A DNA stretch of 64,000 bases from Halopseudomonas xinjiangensis (lineage in GTDB: Bacteria; Pseudomonadota; Gammaproteobacteria; Pseudomonadales; Pseudomonadaceae): assembly GCF_900104945.1 (NCBI RefSeq), contig NZ_LT629736.1, forward strand, positions 2,755,001-2,819,000, given 5' to 3'. Numbering within the stretch: the stretch's first letter is position 1; every line of letters begins with the position of its first letter. Below the pieces are notes generated by a model. That model worked only from the letters and a program-made list of their open reading frames with translations. It had not been told where the DNA came from and did not search any database. The position numbers and the translations under genes were made by a program. This document shows positions 7,936-16,370 of this stretch, piece by piece.

Positions 7936-8694
7936 TCAGGAGCCTGCGGTGACGGCCCAGTCGAAAGTCTGCTCGACCAGCAGCTTGTCGTTATGCTTGA
8001 CTCGCAGGCGGACCTGCTTGGGCGTGAAGCCTTGCGGCAAGGAGAGTTCGGAGTCCTGGCTGTTGGCCGGCACCACCTGAAAGTAGCGGAAATCCAGCGG
8101 CAGACCGCCATCATCTTCGGCCAACGTCATGCTCGACAAGGGAACGCTTGCAGGCTCGCCGCCCTCCTCGCCGAGAACGTCGATGAAGAGTCTGGCCTGG
8201 GTAGTGTCTGCCTCGTTCCCTACACGCGTGACCATGACCTTGTAACGAAAGACGCCGGGCTCGTCCGTTCCCTGCAACTCGAACGCCTGGAAACGTAACC
8301 CCGGCGCCATGGCTCGCGGCGACAGGGAACCGCGATAAACGGCCAAATCCTGCTGAACGCGGAACAATTGCTGCTCCAGGTCATGGATCATCACCTGGCT
8401 GCCCTTGAGCGACTCGCGTGATACCAAGAGGTCGACTTCCACCTGTCGATACTGTTGCGACACAGCTTCGAGGTCCAGTTGGGTCTGGGCCAGAGCGACC
8501 GCCAGCTCGTCTCGCTCGGCCCGTACCGCTTCCTGCGAGCGCAGTGCGGCATCCCAGCCAAGCCAGCCCGCGCCCGGAATGGATAGCAATACAAGCAGTG
8601 TCAGAAGCTGGCGCCTGAGCCGCTGCGCGCGGGTCTGATGGGGCACGACAACCAGATTGTGCCCACGTAGCGGCGGGCGGCGTCGCCGTTCCAC
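7936..8694 (-). CDS. DUF6776 family membrane-anchored coiled-coil protein
   Basis: A conserved Pseudomonas protein of unknown function, 252 residues. It has a basic cytoplasmic tail, one transmembrane segment (about residues 28-48) and a coiled coil (about 50-120, rich in Q, E, L and R). A C-terminal beta-rich domain ends in FDWAV. The topology is consistent with a single-pass inner-membrane protein with a periplasmic domain. The GTG start lies one base after the argC stop, so it is almost certainly co-transcribed and coupled with argC. Assignment to DUF6776 is from memory of the family and the argC neighbourhood. Confidence 0.75.
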   Translation of the reverse strand: MERRRRPPLRGHNLVVVPHQTRAQRLRRQLLTLLVLLSIPGAGWLGWDAALRSQEAVRAERDELAVALAQTQLDLEAVSQQYRQVEVDLLVSRESLKGSQVMIHDLEQQLFRVQQDLAVYRGSLSPRAMAPGLRFQAFELQGTDEPGVFRYKVMVTRVGNEADTTQARLFIDVLGEEGGEPASVPLSSMTLAEDDGGLPLDFRYFQVVPANSQDSELSLPQGFTPKQVRLRVKHNDKLLVEQTFDWAVTAGS

Positions 8695-8695
8695 G

Positions 8696-9730
8696 TCAGG
8701 GCATCAACGCGGGATGGGCAAGACCAAGCGTCTCCTCCAGGCCCAGGGCGATGTTCATGTTCTGTACCGCCTGCCCGGAAGCACCCTTGACCAGGTTGTC
8801 GATCACCGACAGTACGACTACGAGGTCGCCGTCCTGTGGGCGGTGCACCGCAATACGACACATGTTGGAGCCACGCACGCTGCGCGTCTCCGGGTGGCTG
8901 CCCTTAGGGAGCACGTCGACAAACGGCTCGTTGGCGTAGCGCTCACTGAAGAGGTTCTGCAGGTCCACCGACCGATCCTTGACCGTCGCATACAGCGTCG
9001 CATGGATACCGCGAATCATCGGTGTGAGATGAGGCACGAAGGTCAATCCTACCGGGCCTTTCGCTGCCAGCTGCAGCCCCTGGCGTATCTCGGGAAGATG
9101 ACGATGGCCGGTCACTGTGTAGGCCTTCATGCTTTCCGACGATTCCCCGAGTAGAGAACCGACGCTCGCTCCGCGGCCGGCGCCACTGACGCCGGACTTG
9201 CAGTCGGCGATCAAGGTGGACGTATCGGCGAGACCGGCTTCGAGCAAGGGAATCAGGCCCAACTGGGTGGCCGTCGGGTAGCAACCCGGCACGGCGATCA
9301 AACGGGCCTGGCGGATGGCATCGCGATTGACCTCTGGCAAACCGTAAACCGCCTGGTCGAGCAGGTCCGGCGCGCCATGTGCCTGCCCGTACCATTTGCT
9401 CCACTCGTCGGCATCACGCAGTCGGAAGTCGGCGGACAGATCGATGATGCGCGTGCCGGTCGCCAGCAGCTCGCCGGCCAGCGAATGAGCAACACCGTGA
9501 GGAGTGGCAAAGAACACCACATCGCACGCGCCGAGCCGGCCCACATCCGGCACGCTGAAAGCGAGGTCATCGTAATGACCACGCAGGTTCGGATACATGT
9601 CCGGCACGCGCATGCCTTCCTCGGAGCGCGAAGTGATGACCTCGACATGCGCCTCGGGGTGCTGTGCCAGCAACCGCAGCAGCTCCACTCCCGTATAACC
9701 GGTTCCGCCTACAATGCCGACTTTGATCAT
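8696..9730 (-). CDS. argC: N-acetyl-gamma-glutamyl-phosphate reductase
   Basis: It catalyses the NADPH-dependent reduction of N-acetylglutamyl phosphate to the semialdehyde, the third step of arginine synthesis. The 344-residue protein has the N-terminal Rossmann signature [14 protein letters not shown] and the catalytic cysteine in [14 protein letters not shown] near residue 150. The length and motifs are those of the type 1 ArgC subfamily. It diverges from hemJ over 116 bases and is followed at once by the DUF6776 gene. Confidence 0.96.
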   Translation of the reverse strand: MIKVGIVGGTGYTGVELLRLLAQHPEAHVEVITSRSEEGMRVPDMYPNLRGHYDDLAFSVPDVGRLGACDVVFFATPHGVAHSLAGELLATGTRIIDLSADFRLRDADEWSKWYGQAHGAPDLLDQAVYGLPEVNRDAIRQARLIAVPGCYPTATQLGLIPLLEAGLADTSTLIADCKSGVSGAGRGASVGSLLGESSESMKAYTVTGHRHLPEIRQGLQLAAKGPVGLTFVPHLTPMIRGIHATLYATVKDRSVDLQNLFSERYANEPFVDVLPKGSHPETRSVRGSNMCRIAVHRPQDGDLVVVLSVIDNLVKGASGQAVQNMNIALGLEETLGLAHPALMP

Positions 9731-9747
9731 GATTCGCTTCCCGACGT

Positions 9748-9775
9748 TTGAACGTGACTGATGCTGCCCTATGAT
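9748..9775 (+). promoter_or_regulatory. Candidate hemJ promoter
   Basis: TTGAAC (9748-9753), a 16-base spacer and TATGAT (9770-9775), about 70 bases before the hemJ start codon. Confidence 0.6.
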
Positions 9776-9780
9776 AAAAG

Positions 9781-9801
9781 CGCTGGCGGAAATTGCCAGC
9801 G
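9781..9801 (+). other. Hairpin in the hemJ leader
   Basis: Perfect 7-base arms CGCTGGC (9781-9787) and GCCAGCG (9795-9801) enclose a 7-base loop. The stem begins near the predicted transcription start. There is no T-tract, so it looks more like a leader structure than a terminator. Confidence 0.5.
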
Positions 9802-9846
9802 ACCTGTCACCCTGCCCCGTGTCGTCGGAAGATAAGGAAACACCCC

Positions 9847-10269
9847 GTGTATCTATGGATCAAAGCTTTACACATTGTCGCGATCGTCACCTGGTTCGCC
9901 GGCCTGTTCTATCTGCCGCGCCTGTTCGTTTACCACGCGGCCGCGGATGACGCAGCCAGCCGCGAGCGCTTCAAGGTGATGGAGCGCAAACTGTACCGCG
10001 GCATCATGCTGCCTTCGATGATTGCCACGCTGGTATTCGGGATCTGGCTGCTAGTGCTATCTCCGGAATGGATGAAACAGGGCTGGATGCACACCAAGCT
10101 GGCATTGGTCGTCCTATTGATCGGCTACCACCATATGTGCGGAGCCTTCCTCAAGCGGTTCGCTGCGGACGCCAATACCCGTTCTCACGTCTTCTTCCGC
10201 TGGTTCAACGAAGCACCGGTGCTTGTGCTGCTGGCGATCGTCATCCTGGTGGTGGTCAAGCCGTACTGA
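9847..10269 (+). CDS. hemJ: Protoporphyrinogen oxidase HemJ (UPF0093)
   Basis: This integral membrane enzyme oxidises protoporphyrinogen IX to protoporphyrin IX late in heme synthesis, replacing HemG or HemY in many bacteria. The GTG start (AAGGA eight bases upstream) gives 140 residues opening [19 protein letters not shown], which contains the conserved histidine of the first helix. Four hydrophobic segments lie at about 5-25, 55-75, 82-102 and 120-138. The size matches family members of about 140-150 residues. Its stop abuts the convergent AAA ATPase stop. Confidence 0.9.
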   Translation: MYLWIKALHIVAIVTWFAGLFYLPRLFVYHAAADDAASRERFKVMERKLYRGIMLPSMIATLVFGIWLLVLSPEWMKQGWMHTKLALVVLLIGYHHMCGAFLKRFAADANTRSHVFFRWFNEAPVLVLLAIVILVVVKPY

Positions 10270-11748
10270 TCAGTCGGCCATCACCGCTCGCCCCTGGGCC
10301 CAGGCGCGCAACGCGTCGATTCGCTCGGCCATGACGACCGAGAGGGGCGATGTGCTGCAAAGCGTATCGACCAGATCCTCGGTCCGAAGCGGCTCCTGCC
10401 GAGCCGCCGCAGCGTAAACGGCAGAGACCACTGCCTGCTCGATTTCGGCGCCCGAGAAACCTTCACTGGTTGCGGCCAGTGCGGGCAGGTCAAACGCTTC
10501 GACTGGCAGCTCGCGACGGGTCAGGTGAATGGCGAATATGTCGGCCCGGACGTCCTCGCCGGGAAGATCGACGAAGAACATCTCGTCAATCCGCCCCTTG
10601 CGAATCAGCTCCGGCGGCAGCTGCGAAACATCGTTAGCAGTTGCCACCAGAAATACCCGGCTTTTCCGCTCGGCCATCCATGTCAGCAAAGTGCCGAGCA
10701 GACGGCGGGAAACGCCCGACTCTCCGGTATCCGGCGCAAGCCCTTTCTCGATCTCGTCGATCCACAGCACGCAGGACTCCATCGTGTCTGCCAGCTGCAA
10801 CGCTTCGCGGAGGTTCTTTTCCGTTTCGCCGATGTACTTGTCATAGAGGCAGGCGAAGTCCAGCCGCAGCAATGGCAACCCCCAGACGCCCGCCACCGAC
10901 TTGGCAGCCAGGCTCTTTCCCGCCCCCTGCACACCGACAAGCAGCAGCCCCTTGGGCACATCGATACCAACTCCAGCGGTGAAGGTCTGCTGCCGCTCAT
11001 TGAGCCAGCTTTTGAGGGACCTCAGCCCACCCACCTCGGAAAAATGCGCGGTCTCGTATTCGAAGCTGAGCACGCCATTCATGCCAAGCAAGCCGAATTT
11101 AGCGTGATTCAGCACCGGAAGGTCATCGCGCGTGATCGCGCCATCGTCATGGATAAGCTTGCGGGCCAGCTGCCGCGCCTCGGCGTATGTCGTGCCGCGA
11201 AGGTTCCTGACTACCTGCTCAAGCGTCTGATTGTCGGTCCGCACGCGCTTGCCCTGGTTCTGCTCGCTCCACTTTGCCGCCTCTTCTCTGACGATGGCCA
11301 TGAGCTGCTCGGCAGAGGGCATACTCAGGCTGAGTCTTGAAGCCAGGCGGCGCAATTCCGGCGGGAGTGTCAGCGCGTGGCTCACCAGCAGCACGGTCGG
11401 CGCCGACTCATCATGATTCATCGCGAGCATTTTCAACTGACGAACCACTCTGGGCGAGTCGAGAAAAGGGTGCAGATCGCAGAGCACATACAAGGACGGC
11501 TGGTTGTCGCGGCGTATCCGCTCGAGCGCCTTGTCCGGGTCGGCGGTCTCTTCCGACGCGTCGAGATCGCTGCCGAAGCCCAGCCGCCGTAATCCCTCGA
11601 CGTGATTCCAGGTGTACCAGGTCTGGGCTCGCTTGATGGCGAGCATGCCGATTGCCTCCAGCACCCTCGACTCTTCCCAGGTCTCCACGAGGATGAGCCT
11701 GACGCGGGAGTCGAGCAGCAGCGCGAGGTCGTGAATATCGTTTTTCAC
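10270..11748 (-). CDS. AAA+ ATPase, Ycf46-like
   Basis: An AAA+ ATPase of 492 residues. The N-terminal half (about 1-245) lacks a recognisable motif and begins as a degenerate nucleotide-binding-like domain. The C-terminal half has Walker A GVQGAGKS with K278, Walker B VLWIDEIEKGL near 330, and an AAA lid with GFSGAEIEQAV. This arrangement, an inactive-looking N half and an active AAA module, is that of the Ycf46 family, found in cyanobacteria, plastids and pseudomonads with no settled function. The start is GTG at 11748 with AAGGA upstream. It diverges from the HIT gene. Confidence 0.82.
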   Translation of the reverse strand: MKNDIHDLALLLDSRVRLILVETWEESRVLEAIGMLAIKRAQTWYTWNHVEGLRRLGFGSDLDASEETADPDKALERIRRDNQPSLYVLCDLHPFLDSPRVVRQLKMLAMNHDESAPTVLLVSHALTLPPELRRLASRLSLSMPSAEQLMAIVREEAAKWSEQNQGKRVRTDNQTLEQVVRNLRGTTYAEARQLARKLIHDDGAITRDDLPVLNHAKFGLLGMNGVLSFEYETAHFSEVGGLRSLKSWLNERQQTFTAGVGIDVPKGLLLVGVQGAGKSLAAKSVAGVWGLPLLRLDFACLYDKYIGETEKNLREALQLADTMESCVLWIDEIEKGLAPDTGESGVSRRLLGTLLTWMAERKSRVFLVATANDVSQLPPELIRKGRIDEMFFVDLPGEDVRADIFAIHLTRRELPVEAFDLPALAATSEGFSGAEIEQAVVSAVYAAAARQEPLRTEDLVDTLCSTSPLSVVMAERIDALRAWAQGRAVMAD

Positions 11749-11839
11749 AGCGATTTCCTTTCTTCCATGAAGGGCGGCACGGTTTCAATCCGGACGCGGT
11801 CTAGTACACTGAAATGCTCAACCGAAACGAGGACGACCC

Positions 11840-12178
11840 GTGGACTGTCTGTTCTGCAAGATAACCGAGGGAAAAATCCCGGCAAAGAAGATTTTCGAGG
11901 ACGACCAGGTATTGGCGTTCCACGACATCAACCCGCAGGCCCCGGTGCATTTTCTGGTGATTCCGAAAAAGCACATCGCTACGCTCAACGACGTCACCGA
12001 AGCAGACCGTGAACTGGTGGGACATATGGTCTACGTGGGCCAGAAACTGGCGCTGGAACTAGGCTGCGAAGCTGGCTTTCGCACCGTTTTCAATTGCAAG
12101 GAAATGGGCAGCCAGACGGTCTATCACATCCATCTTCACGTCCTCGGTCAGCGCCAGATGGGCTGGCCGCCGGGTTGA
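11840..12178 (+). CDS. HIT family hydrolase, HinT-like
   Basis: Histidine-triad proteins hydrolyse nucleoside phosphoramidates or aminoacyl-adenylates. The 112-residue protein contains the triad YHIHLHVLGQ near residues 97-106. Its N-terminus CLFCKITEGKIPAKKIFEDD is typical of the Hint branch (C4-type start with the paired cysteines). The start is GTG with GAGGA upstream. It lies 63 bases before coq7 on the same strand. Confidence 0.92.
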   Translation: MDCLFCKITEGKIPAKKIFEDDQVLAFHDINPQAPVHFLVIPKKHIATLNDVTEADRELVGHMVYVGQKLALELGCEAGFRTVFNCKEMGSQTVYHIHLHVLGQRQMGWPPG

Positions 12179-12241
12179 CCCAGCGCAAGGCATCCTCCGG
12201 TCGTTCGGGATAACCTGCGGCCATTTTTCACGGAGCACAGC

Positions 12242-12886
12242 ATGACCACACGCCGCCATACCTTTGTAGACCGCCTGCTGATCCAGGCCGATCAGTCGCT
12301 GCGCACCCTGGTGCCCGGCGCCGCCCTGGCCAACCGCCCTTCCCCGGCATTGCCGCTGGCGGACCATGCCTTACCCGAGACCGAGCGCCGCCGGGTCGCC
12401 GGGCTGATGCGCATCAACCATACCGGGGAAGTGTGTGCCCAGGCGTTGTATCAGGGGCAGGCGCTGACAGCGAAACTGCCTGACATTCGCAGAAAGATGG
12501 AGCAGGCAGCGGAAGAAGAGATCGATCATCTCGCCTGGTGTGAACAGCGTCTAAAGGAATTGAACAGTCATCCGAGCGTATTCAATCCGCTGTTCTACGG
12601 GGTGTCGTTCGGTCTGGGAGCGGTAGCAGGCCTGGTCAGCGACCGCGTAAGCCTCGGCTTCGTGGCGGCGACAGAGCAGTTAGTCGAGCGGCATCTGGAT
12701 GATCACCTGACCCGCCTGCCGGTTGACGATGCGCGGTCGCGGGCGATTCTCGAGCAGATGCGCGACGATGAAATCCAACATGGCAACCAGGCGCTGGCCG
12801 CCGGCGGCGTGCGCTTCCCGGCGCCGGTCAAGGCAGCCATGACGTTGATGTCGAAGGTCATGACCACCGCAACCTACCGGGTGTGA
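12242..12886 (+). CDS. coq7: Demethoxyubiquinone hydroxylase
   Basis: This di-iron monooxygenase performs the last hydroxylation of ubiquinone synthesis (C6 of 2-polyprenyl-3-methyl-6-methoxybenzoquinol). The 214-residue protein shows ferritin-like iron-ligand motifs: [17 protein letters not shown] in helix 1, EEEIDHLAW (ExxH) in helix 2, [11 protein letters not shown] and EIQHG. GGAG lies six bases before the ATG. In P. aeruginosa speD sits between this gene and the OsmC-like gene (recalled); here they converge with one base between. Confidence 0.95.
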   Translation: MTTRRHTFVDRLLIQADQSLRTLVPGAALANRPSPALPLADHALPETERRRVAGLMRINHTGEVCAQALYQGQALTAKLPDIRRKMEQAAEEEIDHLAWCEQRLKELNSHPSVFNPLFYGVSFGLGAVAGLVSDRVSLGFVAATEQLVERHLDDHLTRLPVDDARSRAILEQMRDDEIQHGNQALAAGGVRFPAPVKAAMTLMSKVMTTATYRV

Positions 12887-12887
12887 A

Positions 12888-13310
12888 TCAGTCGATATCG
12901 ACGATTTCGTAGTCGTGCGTGATCTCCACCCCGGCGCGACCGAACATGATCGATGCCGAGCAGTACTTTTCAGCAGACAGCTCCACCGCGCGCTTGACGT
13001 GCGCTTCCTTCAGACCTTTGCCGGTCACCACGAAGCGCACGTGTATGCGGGTGAAGACCTTCGGCTCGGCCTCGGCACGCTCCGCCTCCAGCAGGGTGTG
13101 GACGTCGCGGATATCCTGGCGGGCCTTCTTGAGGATGCTGACGACGTCGTAACTGGCGCAGCCACCGAGGCCGATCAGCACGGTCTCCATCGGACGCACG
13201 CCCATGTTGCGCCCACCGGCGTCAGGCGGTCCGTCCATCACTACCGTATGGCCACTACCCGACTCACCGAGAAACATGGCGCCGTCGACCCACTTGATAT
13301 GTGCTTTCAT
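12888..13310 (-). CDS. OsmC family protein (YhfA-like)
   Basis: OsmC-fold proteins include thiol peroxidases that reduce organic hydroperoxides. The 140-residue protein keeps two cysteines in family positions, GLGGCASYDVV and EKYCSASIM. The residue pattern, including GKG and HVKRAVELS, resembles the YhfA branch, whose substrate is not established. The ATG at 13310 with GGAG six bases upstream was chosen over a farther in-frame start. It diverges from vfr. Confidence 0.88.
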   Translation of the reverse strand: MKAHIKWVDGAMFLGESGSGHTVVMDGPPDAGGRNMGVRPMETVLIGLGGCASYDVVSILKKARQDIRDVHTLLEAERAEAEPKVFTRIHVRFVVTGKGLKEAHVKRAVELSAEKYCSASIMFGRAGVEITHDYEIVDID

Positions 13311-13400
13311 CCGCTTCTCCGGCAGGGTAAATTCGCTATTCAGAGGCCGGGCAGAATACCACAGCCATATGAGGCAGAGTGCCGCTATGGCCACGACCGG

Positions 13401-13424
13401 CAAAACTGGACATAATCAGTTTTG
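13401..13424. promoter_or_regulatory. Perfect inverted repeat between osmC-like gene and vfr
   Basis: CAAAACTG (13401-13408) and CAGTTTTG (13417-13424) flank an 8-base AT-rich centre. The site lies 90 bases before the osmC-like start and 125 before vfr, so it could be a dimeric regulator operator serving either gene. No T-tract follows. Confidence 0.5.
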
Positions 13425-13549
13425 GTCTCAATACGAGGCTCTCTCTAACGACCCGCATCAATGGTACGCTCGAAAAATAAGAAGTCTGCAAGCCTTCCAC
13501 CCGCCCTGCCCGGCTGGCTTGACAAGCTTCACTGCCAGGGACACATGTA

Positions 13550-14194
13550 ATGGTTGCAATCGCGCTGACACCGAAAATCAAGAATCTCGACGCCTACCTC
13601 GCTCACTGTCACCGCCGCAAATTCGCCGCCCGCAGCACCATCATCCACGCCGGAGACGCTTCAGACAGCCTGTTCTTCATCGTCAAAGGCTCGGTCACCA
13701 TTCTCATCGAGGATGAACACGGTCGCGAAATGATCATCGCCTACCTCAACCAGGGGGACTTCTTCGGCGAGATGGGCCTGTTCGACCAGTCCGCGGCGCA
13801 ACAGGACCGCAGTGCCTGGGTTCGGGCGAAAACCGAATGCGAAGTTGCGGAAGTCAGCTACGCGAAATTTCGCGAGCTCAGCCAGCGCGATCCCGACCTG
13901 CTGTACGCAGTCGGCCGGCAGATGGCCGAACGGTTGCGCAACACGACGCGCAAGGTCGGCAACCTCGCCTTCCTCGATGTGACCGGGCGCGTTGCCGGCA
14001 GCCTCCTCGAGTTGTGCAAGCAGCCGGACGCCATGACCCATCCCGACGGCATGCAGATCAAGATCACCCGCCAGGAGATCGGTCGCATCGTCGGTTGCTC
14101 GCGGGAGATGGTTGGTCGCGTCCTCAAGAGCCTCGAAGAGCAGGGTCTGATCGAGGTCAAGGGCAAGACCATGGTGATCTACGGTACCCGCTGA
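13550..14194 (+). CDS. vfr: cAMP-responsive regulator Vfr (CRP family)
   Basis: Vfr is the Pseudomonas CRP homologue, controlling virulence, type IV pili and quorum sensing through cAMP binding. The 214-residue length equals the P. aeruginosa protein. The N-terminal cyclic-nucleotide domain (about 1-130) contains [11 protein letters not shown]. The C-terminal winged helix includes the recognition stretch [20 protein letters not shown]. The ATG follows a weak AGGGA ribosome site. Unlike the P. aeruginosa neighbourhood I recall (trpC next to vfr), bioA follows here. Confidence 0.96.
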   Translation: MVAIALTPKIKNLDAYLAHCHRRKFAARSTIIHAGDASDSLFFIVKGSVTILIEDEHGREMIIAYLNQGDFFGEMGLFDQSAAQQDRSAWVRAKTECEVAEVSYAKFRELSQRDPDLLYAVGRQMAERLRNTTRKVGNLAFLDVTGRVAGSLLELCKQPDAMTHPDGMQIKITRQEIGRIVGCSREMVGRVLKSLEEQGLIEVKGKTMVIYGTR

Positions 14195-14256
14195 ACTGCA
14201 GCGTGCCGAGGGCTCATGTACAATCGCCTGGATAACATTCCGATGGCGAGGCGAAT

Positions 14257-15609
14257 ATGGGCTTGAACAACCAGTGGATGCAGCGCGACATCTCAGTCCT
14301 GTGGCATCCCTGCACCCAGATGAAGGATCACGAGCACATGCCGGTCATCCCCGTTCAGCGGGGAGAAGGCGTATGGCTTCACGACTTCGAAGGTAACCGC
14401 TATCTGGACGCGGTCAGCTCCTGGTGGGTCAACATCCTCGGGCACGCCAACCCCTATATCAACGAGCGTATCAAGCAACAGCTCGACACTCTTGAACACG
14501 TAATCCTCGCCGGTTTCACCCACCCCGCCGTGGTCGAGCTGTCTGAGCGTCTGGTCGCCATGACGCCAGCGCCGCTGACGCGCTGCTTCTATGCCGACAA
14601 TGGCTCGTCCTGTATCGAAGTCGCGTTGAAGATGAGCTTTCATTATTGGCTGAACAAGGGTCAGCCGAAGAAGAAGCGATTCATCACACTCTCCAACAGC
14701 TACCACGGCGAAACGCTCGCCGCACTGGCCGTTGGCGACGTTGCGCTATACAAGTCGACCTATGCACCGCTGCTCATGGACGTGATCACCGTGCCGTCGC
14801 CCGATTGCTACGAGCGTGACGCCGGGGCAACCTGGGAAGAACACAGCCGACTGATGTTCGAGCACATGGAACGGGCGCTGGCGGAAAACCACGAAGAAGT
14901 CGCCGCGGTTATCGTTGAGCCGTTGATTCAATGCGCGGCCGGAATGCGGATGTACCACCCGGTTTACCTGAAACTGCTGCGCGAAGCCTGCGACCGCTAC
15001 GGCGTGCATCTGATACATGATGAAATTGCCGTCGGCTTCGGGCGTACCGGAACGCTGTTCGCCTGCGAGCAGGCAGACATTGCGCCGGATTTCCTCTGTC
15101 TATCCAAGGCCTTGACCGGAGGTTATCTGCCGATGGCGGTGTGCCTGACCACCGACACCGTGTACGAGGCCTTTTACGACGACTACGAAACCATGCGAGC
15201 CTTCCTGCATTCGCATAGTTATACCGGCAACCCTCTGGCCTGCGCTGCGGCGCTCGCCACGCTCGAACTGCTCGAGCAGAACAACGTGATCGAGGCCAAC
15301 AAGGTCCTGTCCGCGCATATGGCCAAAGCCACCGCACATTTCGTCGACCATCCACACGTGGCCGAAGTACGGCAGACCGGAATGGTGTTGGCCATCGAAA
15401 TGGTCAAGGACAAGGACAGCAAAACGCCCTACCCCTGGCAGGAGCGCCGCGGTATTCGCGTCTATCAGCACGGCCTGAAGAACGAAGCGTTGCTGCGCCC
15501 GTTGGGCAGTGTGGTGTATTTCATGCCGCCGTATGTGATCACGCCGGACCAGATCGACCATCTGGCCGCGGTCGCCTGGGAAGGGATTCAACTGGCTACG
15601 CGGGACTGA
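14257..15609 (+). CDS. bioA: Adenosylmethionine-8-amino-7-oxononanoate aminotransferase
   Basis: BioA is the PLP enzyme that transfers the amino group of S-adenosylmethionine to KAPA, giving DAPA in biotin synthesis. The 450-residue class III aminotransferase has HDEIAVGFGRTG and the PLP lysine K284 in LSKALTGGYLPMA. The N-terminal WHPCTQMKDHE motif is characteristic of BioA rather than of other class III enzymes. The start ATG follows GGCGAGG. The rsmE start lies three bases after the stop, indicating one transcript. Confidence 0.95.
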   Translation: MGLNNQWMQRDISVLWHPCTQMKDHEHMPVIPVQRGEGVWLHDFEGNRYLDAVSSWWVNILGHANPYINERIKQQLDTLEHVILAGFTHPAVVELSERLVAMTPAPLTRCFYADNGSSCIEVALKMSFHYWLNKGQPKKKRFITLSNSYHGETLAALAVGDVALYKSTYAPLLMDVITVPSPDCYERDAGATWEEHSRLMFEHMERALAENHEEVAAVIVEPLIQCAAGMRMYHPVYLKLLREACDRYGVHLIHDEIAVGFGRTGTLFACEQADIAPDFLCLSKALTGGYLPMAVCLTTDTVYEAFYDDYETMRAFLHSHSYTGNPLACAAALATLELLEQNNVIEANKVLSAHMAKATAHFVDHPHVAEVRQTGMVLAIEMVKDKDSKTPYPWQERRGIRVYQHGLKNEALLRPLGSVVYFMPPYVITPDQIDHLAAVAWEGIQLATRD

Positions 15610-15612
15610 GCG

Positions 15613-16335
15613 ATGCGCGTGTCGCGGTTCTATCTTGATGCGCCCCTGAGCGAGGGCGAACACCTGCTCGAAGGCGACCTGGCCCATTATGTCGGCCGGG
15701 TGCTTCGCCTCAGCCCGGGCGCTTCGGTACAAATTTTCAACGGCAGTGGCCAGGAGTGGCCAGGACAGGTCCTTCAGGTGGGCAAGCGCGAGGTACAGGT
15801 GTCGCTGAAACCGGCGGTACCGGGACTTGCCGAGTCTTCGCTGAAGGTCCACCTGGGACAGGCGTTATCGCGCGGCGAGAGGATGGACTGGGCCATTCAG
15901 AAGGCGGTCGAGCTGGGGGTGAGCGAGATCACTCCGCTGTTTACCGAGCGCTGCGAAGTGAAACTGCAGGGCGAGCGCGCCGACAAGCGTCAAAGCCACT
16001 GGCAGCAGATCGCGATCAGCGCTTGCGAACAGTGCGGGCGCAGCGTGGTGCCCCCCGTGCATCCTCCGCAACCTCTCGACGCCTGGCAGGGCTCGCTTGA
16101 TGCCGACCTGAGACTGGTTTTGCATCACCGCACCGATCAAGACCTCACGCAGGTAAGCTCGCCCCGAAAACTGGCGGTGCTGATCGGGCCGGAAGGCGGC
16201 CTGTCCGAGGAAGAAATCGAGCGTTCGATCGCACAGGGCTTCGTCGCTGCGCGCTTCGGACCGCGCGTTCTGCGCACCGAAACCGCTCCGATCGTGGCTT
16301 TGAGCATTGCCCAGCATCTGTGGGGCGACTTGTAA
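15613..16335 (+). CDS. rsmE: 16S rRNA m3U1498 methyltransferase
   Basis: RsmE is a SPOUT-fold methyltransferase that methylates N3 of U1498 in the decoding site of 16S rRNA. The 240-residue protein has an N-terminal PUA-like domain (about 1-70) and the C-terminal trefoil-knot SAM-binding sequences IGPEGGLSEEEI and GPRVLRTETAP. The length is typical. It is coupled to bioA upstream. The TauE/SafE gene starts 35 bases after its stop. Confidence 0.95.
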   Translation: MRVSRFYLDAPLSEGEHLLEGDLAHYVGRVLRLSPGASVQIFNGSGQEWPGQVLQVGKREVQVSLKPAVPGLAESSLKVHLGQALSRGERMDWAIQKAVELGVSEITPLFTERCEVKLQGERADKRQSHWQQIAISACEQCGRSVVPPVHPPQPLDAWQGSLDADLRLVLHHRTDQDLTQVSSPRKLAVLIGPEGGLSEEEIERSIAQGFVAARFGPRVLRTETAPIVALSIAQHLWGDL

Positions 16336-16370
16336 CGCCCGGCTTGCCGGCGTCTCAATCAGGAATGACC

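Noticed and set aside
13519-13549. TTGACA and TTGAC/TTCAC near the vfr start as promoter or Vfr autoregulatory site
   Set aside because: No -10 at the right spacing before the ATG, and the match to the CRP half sites is poor.
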